From Adlercreutzia sp. ZJ473 (GTDB taxonomy: Bacteria > Actinomycetota > Coriobacteriia > Coriobacteriales > Eggerthellaceae), in the NCBI RefSeq assembly GCF_013185065.1, contig NZ_JAAVTO010000007.1, positions 1 to 64,000 on the forward strand: DNA of 64,000 bases, in the 5' to 3' direction. Of this stretch, positions 34,964 to 44,289 are shown in pieces. The notes under the pieces are model-generated. The model did no database searches. It was not told the DNA's origin and saw only the letters and a program-made list of their open reading frames with translations. The first letter of the stretch is position 1. Each line of letters opens with the position of its first letter. Made by a program: the position numbers and the translations under genes.

Positions 34964-36841
34964 TCATTTCTCATCAGCATCAACGATATTTCTATGGACA
35001 GCGGGGCATGAGAGCCCCGCTTGACACGCGGACTGCGACGCCGAAGACAAGCCCAGATCCGCCGCGATGAGGACGGACGGCGCCGTGCGCGCGAAGTGAC
35101 GGCCACCCTGCGCGTAGATGCGCTTGATGTCGGCCCCCGCACGCGAGGCGTCCGCGAGCTTCATGCGCTCGAACGCGGTAAGCAAGGCGAACTGGCTGCC
35201 AAGCCGCGCACATCGGGCCAGGCGCGCGCCGTCACGCTCGATCGCGTGGCACCGCTGGTCGAGCGGCGCCGACTCGTCGCTCGCGCAGGCCTGCGAGGCC
35301 AGCCCGTCCACTACCGCCATGACCACCACGCCCTCGCCGAGCATGTAGGCCGACGTGTCGAAGGTGGCGACCGCAACCGGCGCAGCAAGGTCGCCCGCCA
35401 CGACCGGCCCGCCCATGGCCCGCTGAAGCCGCGCGAAAAGCCCGGCGGCATCCTCGTCGGCGCCTAAGGGCGCAAGGCACGCGGGAAGGCACGCGCCGTC
35501 GATGTCGCATGCCGAGCACAGCTCCTCAAGAAGCGCCGGGCCGACAAGCCCCGACAGACGTCGCATCAGCTCGTCAGCCTCACGCAGGCGGTCGGCCGCA
35601 AAGGCGAGCATACGCCCGTGGGCGTCGTCGGCAAAGGGCACCCCGCCGCCAGCCAGGCTGTCGAGCACCTCGCCAACCGCTTTTCCCTCGCATGCAGCCT
35701 GGTCGCGCACGGCCTTCCATGCCCCTGAGCCGCCGAGCCAGTCACCCAGCCCTATCCAGGCGCGCCGAGAAAGCGTGCTGCGGGGGTGGGCCGCGACGGC
35801 CAGGGCGGCGTACAGCACCACCTCGGGGCAGGCGTCGGACCGGCGGATGTCGGCCCGCGCGAGCGCTGGCTCCTCCACCGTGCAGAAGGCCACGTCCGCA
35901 TCTGCAAGCGCGCGGCACGTAGCACGCACCCACCACGACGTCGGCACCACCAGCGTCACGCGTCGGCCCTCCACCGCCTTGCGGGCCAAGAAGCCCGCCA
36001 CGCTCGCGCGCTCTTGGGCGTCGCTCGCAAAGACCTGGACCTTCTCAGTACGCACGGGGCTGGCCACCCGCACCTCGCGCGAGCGCGCGGCCCATGCGGT
36101 CAACCCCTCGGAAAAAGGGAAGGGCGCCTCGGGAACGCCCGGGTCCTCATTGCACCCGAAAGCGACCAGGCACCCGGTCAAGCGCTCCAGGGCCCGCTGC
36201 GAGGCGCGGTCGAGGGCCGAGAAACCCACGGCATACGTCACGTCGACGCGCAGCTCGCCCGCAAGCGCCTCGTCGTCTCCGAGCGCCACGAGGGCAGCGG
36301 CGCCCATAAGCGAGCGGGGCAGCGCGCCTCGCTCGGCGAGCAGCGCTTGGTACGCGTGCAGCACGGTCCGCTCCTCGTCCGAGACGAGCCAGCCGTCCTG
36401 CTCGAACGCCAGCTCGGAGATGCTGCGACACAAAAACTTGAGCATCTCCTGTATGCGGCGCGGCTTGCCGCCGAGCGTCTTCATGTCCTCGAAGAGCAAA
36501 GCCTCCTGCACGCTATCGAGCAGCGTCGGCGCAGCGGCTTCGCGTCGCTGCGCCGCGAACTTCAAAACCCGCTCGGTCAGTTCCTGCGTCACGAGCACCT
36601 GGATCGTGCCGGCTTCACCGAGCTCGGCTATCACGGCTCTGCGCGCATTGTCGCTGGGGACCACCACGCACGCTTCCTCGCCGCGCTCGCACGCCGCACG
36701 CGCCGCGCTTGCGGCCAGCCTCACCGCCTGCGCCTCCTCGCAGTACACAGCACACGGACGGGAGCCCTCACGCAGAAAGGCCGCAGCCTCCCCTTCAGCG
36801 ACAGTATCCATCGCCGTCCTCATCGCGCTTCGCTTCCCCAT
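34964..36841 (-). CDS. Degenerate AddB/UvrD-like superfamily protein
   Basis: 625 residues. Its segment order resembles AddB or UvrD-type proteins: an ERGEEACVVVPSDNARRAVI-like motif Ia, LTQEL-type helices, TLVVPTSWW, a region with alternating helices, and a C-terminal block near VVMAVVDGLASQ...ERDGARLARCARLGSQFALLTA resembling the end of SF1 helicases. No Walker A GKT is present, so it is probably not an active ATPase. ATG at 36841 follows GGAG; a GTG lies one codon upstream. It ends seven bases before the 34956 start. A DNA-repair-like protein in a respiratory operon is unusual. Confidence 0.45.
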   Translation of the reverse strand: MGKRSAMRTAMDTVAEGEAAAFLREGSRPCAVYCEEAQAVRLAASAARAACERGEEACVVVPSDNARRAVIAELGEAGTIQVLVTQELTERVLKFAAQRREAAAPTLLDSVQEALLFEDMKTLGGKPRRIQEMLKFLCRSISELAFEQDGWLVSDEERTVLHAYQALLAERGALPRSLMGAAALVALGDDEALAGELRVDVTYAVGFSALDRASQRALERLTGCLVAFGCNEDPGVPEAPFPFSEGLTAWAARSREVRVASPVRTEKVQVFASDAQERASVAGFLARKAVEGRRVTLVVPTSWWVRATCRALADADVAFCTVEEPALARADIRRSDACPEVVLYAALAVAAHPRSTLSRRAWIGLGDWLGGSGAWKAVRDQAACEGKAVGEVLDSLAGGGVPFADDAHGRMLAFAADRLREADELMRRLSGLVGPALLEELCSACDIDGACLPACLAPLGADEDAAGLFARLQRAMGGPVVAGDLAAPVAVATFDTSAYMLGEGVVVMAVVDGLASQACASDESAPLDQRCHAIERDGARLARCARLGSQFALLTAFERMKLADASRAGADIKRIYAQGGRHFARTAPSVLIAADLGLSSASQSACQAGLSCPAVHRNIVDADEK

Positions 36842-37067
36842 CACCTTTTCGCTCCCCTTCCCAGCGCGTCGCGCGGCTTCCTGGCGCCTCGCGCGGACGC
36901 ATTGTCTTGAACGGGACGCAGTGTAGTGCGACCAGGTTTTTCACGCTGGGCATATCGTGCTTATTCTTGATCTTTCAGAAGTTAAGATTTATCATTTTTT
37001 GCAATCAGAGCGCGCTGTTTGAAACAAGGGACGTGAAGCGAGGGGCCTGGGGGTAAGGGGGAATTGC

Positions 37068-38432
37068 ATGGGAGCCGTATCCGAGGAGCTCGTCGGATGC
37101 CTGGTCGAAGAACACCTGAGCTGGGCCCGCGCTCAATCTGCGACGAGCGCGCCGTCGCTTGGGGCAGCCCAGCTCGGCGCCGTTCTCCCGCCCGCAGAAG
37201 CCGCCTCCCCCCTCACGCTCGTGACCGGTCCCTACGGCGCCGGCAAAACCCGCTTTCTCGAAGAGCGCGCCCGCAGGCTCATCGCGCTAGGAGCCCCGCC
37301 CGACTCGACCCTGCTCGTAAACGCCGCCGACGCCCGGCTTCCCACTACGCTGCCGCGCACCTTCCTCGCCGATGTGCTCGAGGCATACCTCGCCCGCGCG
37401 CCGCTTGCCCGGCATCAGCCGATCCACCTGTTCATCGACAACATAGAGTCAGTGGAAGATTGGCCGCGCTTCATCCGCTCGCTCATCGACGCCTACCCGG
37501 CGCGCATATGGGCGGCCGACGCATGCGCCAGCTGGCTCTCGTCGCCGCGAGCCAAGGAGCTGCCCGCTGACGCGCACGTGCATACGATGCTCGGCCCCAC
37601 CACGTCCACAGCCCTGCGCCAGATCCTCGCACGTGTCGCCGATGACGCAAAAAGCGCTGATCCCGTCCACGAGGCGCTCAAGCGCTTCTACCGCCTCGGA
37701 CGCGCCAGCGCGCTCGACGAGGCCGCCTGCACTGAGCGGACAGGCGAGCGGCACCGCCATCTGGCAAGGCTCAGCTGCGCCGCCGACGTCGCCCGCAAGC
37801 TGCCGAGCACAGCCCTCCCGCTCATCATGCGCACCGCCGCGCTTATGATCGGGGCGAGCGGCACCGACCTCGCCTTGTCGTCCGTCCAGCGCTCGCTCGC
37901 CGCCGAAGGCATGCCCACCACCCGCGCCACCGTGCGCACCATCGCTGACGCCCTGGAAGACGCCCACCTCATCTGCCGCATCGGCGGACTCGGGAAAGAC
38001 GAGGACTCCAACCCGCGTGCGGCACAGCTCATCTGCGCCTGCGACCATGGCCTCGCCCAAGCGCTCGCGCCCGCACCGCTCGCGCCCGAGCCCCTGCTGA
38101 CGTCAATCGTCTTCGAGCAGCTCTACGAGGCGGGGCTCTCTAGCCGCGTGCGCACCCATCGCCCGCGCGCAGGCCGCAAGCGCCTGATCGCCTGGACGGA
38201 GCCCGGGAAAGGCGCACCCACGCAGCTCATCGCCACCTGCGCCTGCAAAAAGGGGGAACGGCTGCCCGCCTCCCTCGTCAGCACCGCCGCGCTCGCGCTC
38301 TCCGATACGGGGCTTTCCCACCTCACCGTCGTCACCGCCGGCGCCGCCGAGGTGCGCGAGCTAGACGAAGGCGCGCTTTCGGCCGTGCCGCTCGGCGAAT
38401 GGCTCCTCGAGCGGGCAGGCATCATCGCCTAA
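37068..38432 (+). CDS. AAA-type ATPase (DUF4143-like organisation)
   Basis: 454 residues. Walker A is GPYGAGKT (54-61) and Walker B HLFIDNIES near 123-131. A helical segment follows, then a winged-helix-like part (GTDLALSSVQRSLAAEGMPT) and a C-terminal part rich in beta strands. The architecture recalls the AAA_14/DUF4143 protein at 16325-17635 but sequence identity is low. GGTAAGGGGG precedes the ATG. It is divergent from the AddB-like gene over an AT-rich 226-base gap, and the two may form one functional pair. Function is unknown. Confidence 0.65.
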   Translation: MGAVSEELVGCLVEEHLSWARAQSATSAPSLGAAQLGAVLPPAEAASPLTLVTGPYGAGKTRFLEERARRLIALGAPPDSTLLVNAADARLPTTLPRTFLADVLEAYLARAPLARHQPIHLFIDNIESVEDWPRFIRSLIDAYPARIWAADACASWLSSPRAKELPADAHVHTMLGPTTSTALRQILARVADDAKSADPVHEALKRFYRLGRASALDEAACTERTGERHRHLARLSCAADVARKLPSTALPLIMRTAALMIGASGTDLALSSVQRSLAAEGMPTTRATVRTIADALEDAHLICRIGGLGKDEDSNPRAAQLICACDHGLAQALAPAPLAPEPLLTSIVFEQLYEAGLSSRVRTHRPRAGRKRLIAWTEPGKGAPTQLIATCACKKGERLPASLVSTAALALSDTGLSHLTVVTAGAAEVRELDEGALSAVPLGEWLLERAGIIA

Positions 38433-38449
38433 ACGCATCGCGTAGGGTT

Positions 38450-39622
38450 CTACCAGGGCAGCTCCTTGGCCTCGATACGGTCGAGCAGGCTCTGGCGGTC
38501 GCGCACGCCGGCTTTCTTATACACCGAGGCCAGCAAGTCTCCGACCATGATACGGGAAAGCCCCAGGTCCTCGGCTATGCGGTCGATGGAGCGTCCTTTG
38601 GCGAACCCTCGCATGGCGACCATCTCGCTCTCGTTCAGGTCGACTTCGCGAGCCAGAAGCTCGCAACGCCGGCGGAACTTGCCACGCACAGCGCTCTGGG
38701 TCGTCCCCTCCACCCCCAGGAAAGCCGCCTCCCGGCGCAGCTCGTCGATGAACTCGGAAAGCTGCTCGCGCCGATCAGCGCGGCAGTACGCGCAGATCGT
38801 GAACAGGGCGTCGTCATCCACCAGCGGAATGCAGCGGCGCGGGCCACTCGCGAACGTCTCAACAGGAAGAATGCCCCGCTGCAACAGGAGCACCGTGTCG
38901 TCGAGCGGATACGTGAGACAGTCGACGGGGCTCTCGACGAGCAACGGCACGCCCTTCGGCTCGAACCCATGGTTGCGGCACAGCCGCTGTATGTTCGCCC
39001 ACCCGAACTCGGCTGCGACCCCGCCGAGCCGAGCAAGGTTCTGATTGCGTAGATCGTCAAGGGAAAGAGCGTCGTGAGAGGAAAGCGGGTTAGCCTCCTC
39101 CACCAGGGCGACGAATCGTTCCTGATATAGATCGATGCACACCAGATCCGGGTCGAGCTCCTCGCTGAACCCCTTGTGTCCGATGGCGATGTCCGCCTCG
39201 CCGACGAGCACTGCATGGGTTCCTGACACCTTCGGCGCGGTCAAGAACACCATGGACGTGTTGCTTGTATCGCGTAGCGTGCGCCCCACCCGCGAGAGCA
39301 GCGAAATCACGTCGTTGTTATACAGGATGCCGGTCACGCGCACGATCAGGCTCTCGCTGAGGCGCGCCATCTCGCGATGGGCGCTGTCGAGCAAGTCCAC
39401 GATGCTGGCCGCACGACGGTACAGCAGCGCGCCGGCCTCGGTAATGCCCAGCCCACGACGACCTCGCAGCAAAAGCGTCGTGCCGAACTCGCGCTCAAGC
39501 ACCGCGATATGCTTGGAGAGCGTCGATTGGGTGGTATGCAGCTGCTCCGCAGCACGCGTCAAGTTCATCTCGTCCACGATGACGAGGTATTCCCTCAAAA
39601 GCTCACTTTCCATATCAGTCAT
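38450..39622 (-). CDS. Hybrid LysR-LuxR transcriptional regulator
   Basis: 390 residues. The N-terminus is a full LysR HTH (EYLVIVDEMNLTRAAEQLHT, TQSTLSKHIAVLEREFG) followed by a LysR-type effector domain (about 90-300). The last 60 residues form a second DNA-binding domain of LuxR type: LNESEMVAMRGFAKGRSIDR, IAEDLGLSRIMVGDLLASVY, KKAGVRDRQSLLDRI. Two HTH families in one protein are uncommon. It is divergent from the molybdoenzyme operon and probably controls it through the dyads at 39630-39685. The ATG at 39622 (MTDMESELL) is chosen; 39613 is possible. Confidence 0.85.
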   Translation of the reverse strand: MTDMESELLREYLVIVDEMNLTRAAEQLHTTQSTLSKHIAVLEREFGTTLLLRGRRGLGITEAGALLYRRAASIVDLLDSAHREMARLSESLIVRVTGILYNNDVISLLSRVGRTLRDTSNTSMVFLTAPKVSGTHAVLVGEADIAIGHKGFSEELDPDLVCIDLYQERFVALVEEANPLSSHDALSLDDLRNQNLARLGGVAAEFGWANIQRLCRNHGFEPKGVPLLVESPVDCLTYPLDDTVLLLQRGILPVETFASGPRRCIPLVDDDALFTICAYCRADRREQLSEFIDELRREAAFLGVEGTTQSAVRGKFRRRCELLAREVDLNESEMVAMRGFAKGRSIDRIAEDLGLSRIMVGDLLASVYKKAGVRDRQSLLDRIEAKELPW

Positions 39623-39629
39623 TCCCGAA

Positions 39630-39685
39630 CGGAATGCCAGGATCTTCTTTTTCCAGATTGGAAACCTCAATAACCTGGCATTCCG
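39630..39685. promoter_or_regulatory. Nested inverted repeats in divergent regulator/molybdoenzyme control region
   Basis: CGGAATGCCAGG (39630-39641) faces its exact complement CCTGGCATTCCG (39674-39685). Inside lies a second dyad, TTTCCA-3 bases-TGGAAA (39650-39664), of LysR-box type. An additional GGAAT half-site and TTATAAAG (around 39714-39724) sit nearer the molybdoenzyme start. Binding by the LysR-LuxR hybrid is inferred. Confidence 0.6.
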
Positions 39686-39796
39686 ATCTTTCCCCTCACC
39701 TTCCTTCCATGCGGAATTATAAAGATTTCGTCGTTGCATGCCAACGATAGAAAACCAGATCCGTCAAAGGAAAGAAGAGAGGAAAAGGAGGAGAGG

Positions 39797-42727
39797 ATGA
39801 GCAAGCTATCGATGAGCCGTCGCAGTTTCCTGAAGACTACCGCGGTCACAAGCGCCGCCGTGGCCCTTGCGGGAACCACGACGACCGCCGCCCTGGCCGA
39901 GAACCCGAACGCGGGCGCGGGCGCGGGCGAGATCAAGCGCATCCGCACGGGATGCCGCGGCTGCGGCAAGATGGAATGCGGCGTCATCGCCGTCGTGCAA
40001 GACGGGAAAGTCATCCGCATCGAAGGCGACCCCGAGGCGTTCCAGTCCATGGGCAACTGCTGCACCAAGTCGCAGTCTTCGCTGCAGGCGGCCTATCACC
40101 CAGACCGCCTGCGCTATCCCCTGAAGCGCACCAACCCCAAGGACAACGACGATCCCGGCTGGCAGCGCATCAGCTGGGACGAGGCCATTTCCACCGTGGT
40201 AAGCAAGTTCGACGAGCTCCAGGCCAAGTACGGTGGCGAGTCGCTGTTCGGCATGGCCGGCACCTCGCGCGTGTGGTGCATGTTCGGCTCTGCTAACGGC
40301 ATGTGGCTGTGGGATTCCCCCAACATCGTCCAGGCGTGGCAGATCTGCAAGGGGCCACGCCATTTCGCAACGCTGATGGTGTCGAACTTCGCCCAGAGCT
40401 GGATGGCCACCGTCGACCACCCCGACGTGTACGTGCAGTGGGGCGGCGCGGCCGAGATGTCCAACTACGATGACGCCTGCCGTACCACCGTCGACGTGGC
40501 CTCCGACGCCGACACCTACATCGTCGTAGACCCGCGCCTCACCAACATGGGCAAGGAGGCCGACATCCGCCTGCCGCTGCGCCCCGGCACCGACGGCGCC
40601 ATGGCTTTAGGCTGGAGCAAGGTCATCGTCGACGAGAAGCTCTACGACGAGCTGTTCTTGAAGAAATGGACGAACTTCCCGTTCCTCGTCTGCATGGACA
40701 TGGAAGCCACGGGTTGGCAGGAGCTCACCCCCATGTTCGGCGCCCCCTTCGATCTGAAGACGAACCTCATCAAGGAATCCGACATCAAGGAAGGCGGCAG
40801 CCCCAAGCGCTTCATGATCCCCGACGGCAAGCGCATCGCAGCTGGTAAGACGGGCAACGACTGCCTCACCTACTTCGACACCGAGACAGGCATGTGGGAG
40901 GGTCAGACCTGGATCAAGCCGACCAAGGGTCGCGAGGCCCAGCAGGAAAACCTCATTCCGGGCCAGTCCCAGGGCTTCGTCATCGACCCTACGGGATTCA
41001 CGGCCGAGGATGGCTTCGCCGCCGAAATCGACCCGCAGCTTGAGGGTGAGTACGAGATCACGCTGAAGGACGGCCGCACCGTCAAGGTGCGCACCGTATT
41101 CGAGCACTACAAGGACACCCTGGCCGACTACACCCCCGAGAAGGTGCAGGAGATCACCGGCGTTCCTGCCGAGCAGATTCGCACGGCAGCCATCACCTGG
41201 GCCACCCCGGTCGACCCCTCCAAGGGCTACCCTAACGGCGGCATCCAGTACATGCTGCCCACCGAGCATGCCAACACCGCCATCCAGAACGTGCGCGCCC
41301 TTGACACCCTGACGGCGCTCGTGGGAGCCATTGACACCCCCGGCGGCCAGCGAGCCTCCACCCGCGCGCCCATCGAAGGCGGCCAGATGGGCTTCGCCAA
41401 CAACGGCTCCGGCATGCCGCCGCTGTCCGAAGGCCAACTCGAGAAGATCCTCGGCCGCGATCAGTTCCCGCTGCTGTACTGGTGGGGCATGTGGGCCGAC
41501 GCCGCCACCACCTGGGACGCCGTGCTCACCGGCGAGCCCTACCCTGTCGTGGGCGCCTTCAACTCCTCGGGTGACTTCATGAACCAGTGCAACACCGCCG
41601 TTGCCTGGGAGGCGCTGAAGAAGCTTGAGTTCTACGTCGAGTGCAACCTGTGGCACACTCCCGGTGGCGGCGTCTGCGACATCGTGCTGCCGGCCGCCCA
41701 CTGGCTCGAGCTCTCGAGCCCCCGCTCGTCCCAAGGCTCCTCCGGTGCCATGGGCGCCACGGTGAAGTGCATCGACCCACCTGGCGAGGCCAAGTTCGAC
41801 GGAGAGATCATCGAGATGCTCTACAAGGAGAAGGGGCTGCCCTATAACATCATCCCCGGCTACGACGAGTATCCCGGCGTGCAGGGCATGCTCGACATGG
41901 CCGTCGCAGGCTTCGAGCCCGAGGGCTGGGACAAATTCAACGAGCGCTTCCAGGAGCACGGCTGGTGGGACTGCAAGGAAGTGGAGCCCGAGCTGTGGGG
42001 TACCTACCGTCGCTACGAGACCGGTGCTCTGCGAGGCCGCAACGCCGGCGGATTCGTCGGCACCGTGGGCGACTGGCTGCCCGGCTTCTACACACCCACC
42101 AAGAAGATGGAGATCTGGTCAACGGTCATGGAGTCGTTCCACCCCAACCAGGGATGGGAGATGCCCACCTACCGCGAGCCCACGCACTCCCCCATCTCCG
42201 ACCCGGAACGCGCGAAGGAGTACCCGCTCATCATTACGACCGGTCGCCGCATTCCAGTGTACTTCCACTCCGAGCATCGTCAGCTTCCCTGGTGCCGCGA
42301 GCTGTGGCCGGTGCCCCGCGTCGAGATCAATCCCGTCACGGCGGCCGAGTACGGCATTGAGCAGGGCGACTGGGTGTGGATCGAAACGCCCGACGGCAAG
42401 ATCCGCGAGGTCGCGGATCTCTACTACGGCATCGATCCCGGCGTCATCAACTGCGAGCACCAGTGGTGGTTCCCCGAGTTCAAGCAATCTGGCAGCGGCC
42501 ACGAGCTGTGCTGCGTGAACCACCTGATCGACCATCACGCCCAAGATCCGCACTGCGGATCATCCAACCTCCGCGCTTACCTGTGCAAGATCTACAAGGC
42601 AACCCCTGAGAATTCCCCGTTCGGCAATCCCATCCCCTGCGATCACAGCGGCGTGGAGATCATCCACGATGCGAGCGACCCGCGCCTGAAGGAGTGGCTG
42701 CCCGTCTACGAAGGGAGGGATGAATAA
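39797..42727 (+). CDS. Tat-exported molybdopterin oxidoreductase, catechol-dehydroxylase-like
   Basis: 976-residue catalytic subunit of the DMSO reductase superfamily. The Tat signal is SRRSFLKTTAVTSAAVALAG (8-27). The 4Fe-4S site is C53-x2-C56-x4-C61 with a distal CC pair at 88-89 (TGCRGCGKMECG, GNCCTKSQ). The opening and the AYHPDRLRYPLKR segment resemble gut Eggerthella catechol dehydroxylases and related hydroxytransferases; substrate cannot be read from sequence. The C-terminal domain ends near DPHCGSSNLRAYLCKIY. ATG 39797 has AGGAGG five to six bases upstream. It is first of three genes encoding enzyme, Fe-S relay and membrane anchor. Confidence 0.85.
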   Translation: MSKLSMSRRSFLKTTAVTSAAVALAGTTTTAALAENPNAGAGAGEIKRIRTGCRGCGKMECGVIAVVQDGKVIRIEGDPEAFQSMGNCCTKSQSSLQAAYHPDRLRYPLKRTNPKDNDDPGWQRISWDEAISTVVSKFDELQAKYGGESLFGMAGTSRVWCMFGSANGMWLWDSPNIVQAWQICKGPRHFATLMVSNFAQSWMATVDHPDVYVQWGGAAEMSNYDDACRTTVDVASDADTYIVVDPRLTNMGKEADIRLPLRPGTDGAMALGWSKVIVDEKLYDELFLKKWTNFPFLVCMDMEATGWQELTPMFGAPFDLKTNLIKESDIKEGGSPKRFMIPDGKRIAAGKTGNDCLTYFDTETGMWEGQTWIKPTKGREAQQENLIPGQSQGFVIDPTGFTAEDGFAAEIDPQLEGEYEITLKDGRTVKVRTVFEHYKDTLADYTPEKVQEITGVPAEQIRTAAITWATPVDPSKGYPNGGIQYMLPTEHANTAIQNVRALDTLTALVGAIDTPGGQRASTRAPIEGGQMGFANNGSGMPPLSEGQLEKILGRDQFPLLYWWGMWADAATTWDAVLTGEPYPVVGAFNSSGDFMNQCNTAVAWEALKKLEFYVECNLWHTPGGGVCDIVLPAAHWLELSSPRSSQGSSGAMGATVKCIDPPGEAKFDGEIIEMLYKEKGLPYNIIPGYDEYPGVQGMLDMAVAGFEPEGWDKFNERFQEHGWWDCKEVEPELWGTYRRYETGALRGRNAGGFVGTVGDWLPGFYTPTKKMEIWSTVMESFHPNQGWEMPTYREPTHSPISDPERAKEYPLIITTGRRIPVYFHSEHRQLPWCRELWPVPRVEINPVTAAEYGIEQGDWVWIETPDGKIREVADLYYGIDPGVINCEHQWWFPEFKQSGSGHELCCVNHLIDHHAQDPHCGSSNLRAYLCKIYKATPENSPFGNPIPCDHSGVEIIHDASDPRLKEWLPVYEGRDE

Positions 42728-43359
42728 TGACCAAGTACAGCATCGTCACCGACCTTAACCGCTGCGTGGGATGCCTGGCCTGCTCCACGGCATGCAAGGC
42801 CATCAACGGCGTGGAGCCCGGCGCGTTCTGGAACAAGACCCTGCGCATCGGCCCCAATCCCACGGAGGGCGGCTCCGGCCAGTATCCCGACGTGGAGATG
42901 TACTTCCTCACCGTGCAGTGCCAGCACTGCGAGAACCCCGAGTGCGTTAAGGTGTGCCCCACCAACGCGTCCCACATCGCCGAGGACGGCACCATCCAGA
43001 TCGACAAGGAGAAGTGCATCGGCTGCCAGTTCTGTGTCATGGCCTGCCCCTACGGCGTACGCTACCTGCACGAGGAAGAGCGCGTCGTCGAGAAGTGCAC
43101 CCTATGCGAGCAGCGCATCGCCCAAGGCGAGCTGCCCGCCTGCGTCGCCCAGTGCGGCGGCATGGCGCGCTTCTTCGGTGACATCGAGCAGGGCATCGAA
43201 GGCTTCGAAGGTCCCGAGCAGGCCGACGGCAAGCGCGTCATCCTGAAGGACTTCTGCAACGAGTTTAGCGACGAAGACGTCCATACGCTGCCCAACGCCG
43301 GCAATGACCCCACGTTCCGCTACATCCTGCGCGGCAGGAAATGGCAGGGAGGCGAATAA
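42727..43359 (+). CDS. DmsB/NrfC-like four-cluster iron-sulfur subunit
   Basis: 210 residues with four 4Fe-4S motifs: RCVGCLACSTACKAING, CQHCENPECVKVCPTNA, CIGCQFCVMACPYGV, and a fourth split between CTLCEQRI and CVAQCGGMA. It carries electrons between the membrane anchor and the molybdoenzyme. No signal peptide is present, so it is probably co-exported with the Tat substrate. The ATG shares one base with the upstream stop (TAATG). Confidence 0.92.
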   Translation: MTKYSIVTDLNRCVGCLACSTACKAINGVEPGAFWNKTLRIGPNPTEGGSGQYPDVEMYFLTVQCQHCENPECVKVCPTNASHIAEDGTIQIDKEKCIGCQFCVMACPYGVRYLHEEERVVEKCTLCEQRIAQGELPACVAQCGGMARFFGDIEQGIEGFEGPEQADGKRVILKDFCNEFSDEDVHTLPNAGNDPTFRYILRGRKWQGGE

Positions 43360-43362
43360 GAC

Positions 43363-44250
43363 ATGGAAATGCAATGGCCCCTTATCCTGTTCACCGCCTT
43401 CGTGGCGTGGTCGGCAGGTCTTTTCGGCACCCAATCGGTGCTCGCGGTCATGGGCAAGGCCAAGAAGGCCCAGATGCCCATGCTCATCACCTCGGCGGCG
43501 CTCCTCGTCATCGGCGGCGTGGCGGTGTTCTTCCATCTTGAGCACTGGGAGCGCATCTTCAACGGCTTCGGGCATCTGAGCTCTGGCATCACCCAGGAGC
43601 TCATCGCCATCGTCGTGCTCGCCATCGTAATGGTCGTATTCTTCGTGATGCTGCGCAAAGGCGCTGGCGGCGAGGTTCCCCGTGCGCTGGCGATTGTCGG
43701 CATCGTCGTGGCGGTTGCGCTCGTGTGCGTAGCCGGCGCCAGCTACCTTATGCCGGCTCGCCCGACCTGGAACTCCATCACCGAAGTTCTGTCGCTGGTG
43801 GGCAACGCCTGCGCGTTCGGCCCGCTGACGGCGCTTCTCATCATGACGCTCGTTGATAGCGCGGATGGCGAGGGCATCTCCGCAACCGCGCGCATCGCCT
43901 TGGTGGGCACAGTGGCGAACGCTGTCACCACCATCATCTTCCTGATCGTCATGGTCATTGCCGACGGCTCCCTCACTGACGTGGGCTACTACTTCGACCC
44001 GACGCATCCCACCCATGCGATGCAGACGGTCGCAGCAGCCAACCCGTTCGCCGGCGGCTCAGCGGTCACGGCTGTGGTCGCCATCATCGGCGCCGCGGCG
44101 GCCGCAGCGCTCGCGCTAGTCGGCTCGAAGAAGCCGGCACCTACGGCCAAGGTGCTTGCTATCGCGGCCCTAGCGTGCGCTCTGATTGGCGCCGTGACCC
44201 TGCGCATGGCCTTCTACGCCTCCGGGCTGTCCATGTTCATGTTCTTCTAG
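43363..44250 (+). CDS. DmsC-like membrane anchor subunit
   Basis: 295 residues, eight or so hydrophobic helices, starting with WPLILFTAFVAWSAGLFG. It fits the DmsC/NrfD class of menaquinol-oxidising anchors. It follows the Fe-S subunit by three bases, completing the three-gene enzyme. The stop is followed by an 11-bp hairpin (44259-44287). Confidence 0.8.
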   Translation: MEMQWPLILFTAFVAWSAGLFGTQSVLAVMGKAKKAQMPMLITSAALLVIGGVAVFFHLEHWERIFNGFGHLSSGITQELIAIVVLAIVMVVFFVMLRKGAGGEVPRALAIVGIVVAVALVCVAGASYLMPARPTWNSITEVLSLVGNACAFGPLTALLIMTLVDSADGEGISATARIALVGTVANAVTTIIFLIVMVIADGSLTDVGYYFDPTHPTHAMQTVAAANPFAGGSAVTAVVAIIGAAAAAALALVGSKKPAPTAKVLAIAALACALIGAVTLRMAFYASGLSMFMFF

Positions 44251-44258
44251 GAACTTGA

Positions 44259-44287
44259 GGATCCGGCTGCGCATCACAGCCGGATCC
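44259..44287 (+). terminator. Hairpin after the molybdoenzyme operon
   Basis: GGATCCGGCTG (44259-44269) pairs with CAGCCGGATCC (44277-44287) around a seven-base loop, eight bases past the DmsC-like stop. No T-run follows, so termination may be partial. Confidence 0.5.
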
Positions 44288-44289
44288 CG

